Below are positions 63,911-64,000 of a stretch of DNA of 64,000 nt, piece by piece; position 1 is the stretch's first letter, and every line of letters begins with the position of its first letter. The notes under the pieces were generated by a model, which saw nothing but the letters and a program-made list of their open reading frames with translations, was not told where the DNA came from and searched no databases. Made by a program: the position numbers and the translations under genes. Source of the DNA: an uncultured Phascolarctobacterium sp. (GTDB lineage: Bacteria > Bacillota > Negativicutes > Acidaminococcales > Acidaminococcaceae); contig CASDXO010000007.1 of the NCBI GenBank assembly GCA_949285135.1, forward strand, positions 62,001-126,000. The letters are read 5' to 3'.

Positions 63911-64000
63911 TATAAAATCCATGTATTTTTTTGAATATTTTCTTCGCAAGATTATGCAGTCCAGCTGACCTGGTCTTCGCCCCCACACTCGCCTGCTGGG

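Overview
The window looks like chromosome from a diderm Firmicute of the class Negativicutes, possibly a gut Acidaminococcaceae/Phascolarctobacterium-type organism (inference from gene content, not a search). Evidence for an outer membrane is a two-partner secretion locus with a POTRA/beta-barrel transporter. Firmicute features include a CIRCE-controlled groESL, PdxST, an ANTAR two-component system, long-form HPF, and the block secA-prfB-DUF5693-csaB-ftsE-ftsX-M23-ctpA. Almost all genes lie on the minus strand. No rRNA, tRNA, CRISPR array, insertion sequence or prophage was seen.

Layout. 1-6.6 kb: two-partner secretion system (TpsB plus the first ~1312 codons of a giant adhesin running off the left edge) with a divergent regulator whose receiver domain appears degenerate. 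6.8-12.8 kb: guaA, groEL, groES, and an ANTAR response regulator with its histidine kinase. 12.8-12.95 kb: seven DnaA-box-like motifs in 117 bp. 12.96-21.6 kb: t6A operon tsaE-tsaB-rimI-tsaD, then envelope and housekeeping genes (GerMN lipoprotein, amidase, nnr, acpS, CYTH-CHAD, VTT membrane protein). 21.8-25.1 kb: gamma-class carbonic anhydrase and the B6 genes pdxR/pdxST. 25.15-28.5 kb: an AT-rich accessory patch with a low-molecular-weight phosphatase, a decayed fragment of a second copy, a DUF262/HNH restriction-like gene and a Fic pseudogene. 28.7-36.4 kb: transporters, hydrolases, a LysR regulator and ferredoxin-type proteins.

36.5-39.9 kb: plus-strand overlapping genes (NAT, CCA nucleotidyltransferase, C39-like protein, a 57-residue membrane protein). 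39.9-49.1 kb: MFS exporter, an unrecognised 359-residue protein, an aminotransferase, and redox genes (CoA-disulfide reductase-rhodanese, flavin reductase-rubredoxin, C_GCAxxG_C_C protein), then NamZ and an ArsC/Spx-like protein. 49.1-60.6 kb: division, envelope and translation/secretion block, including prfB with its programmed +1 frameshift. 60.7-63.9 kb: polar amino-acid ABC importer with two tandem paralogous binding lipoproteins.

Most notable observations: the DnaA-box cluster beside tsaD; the two decayed genes flanking the DUF262 gene; the apparently unphosphorylatable regulator beside the adhesin operon; a PdxR-type regulator lacking the expected PLP lysine and part of its C-terminus; and an attenuator-like leader before sstT. 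Many genes use TTG or GTG starts, chosen here from the Shine-Dalgarno position.
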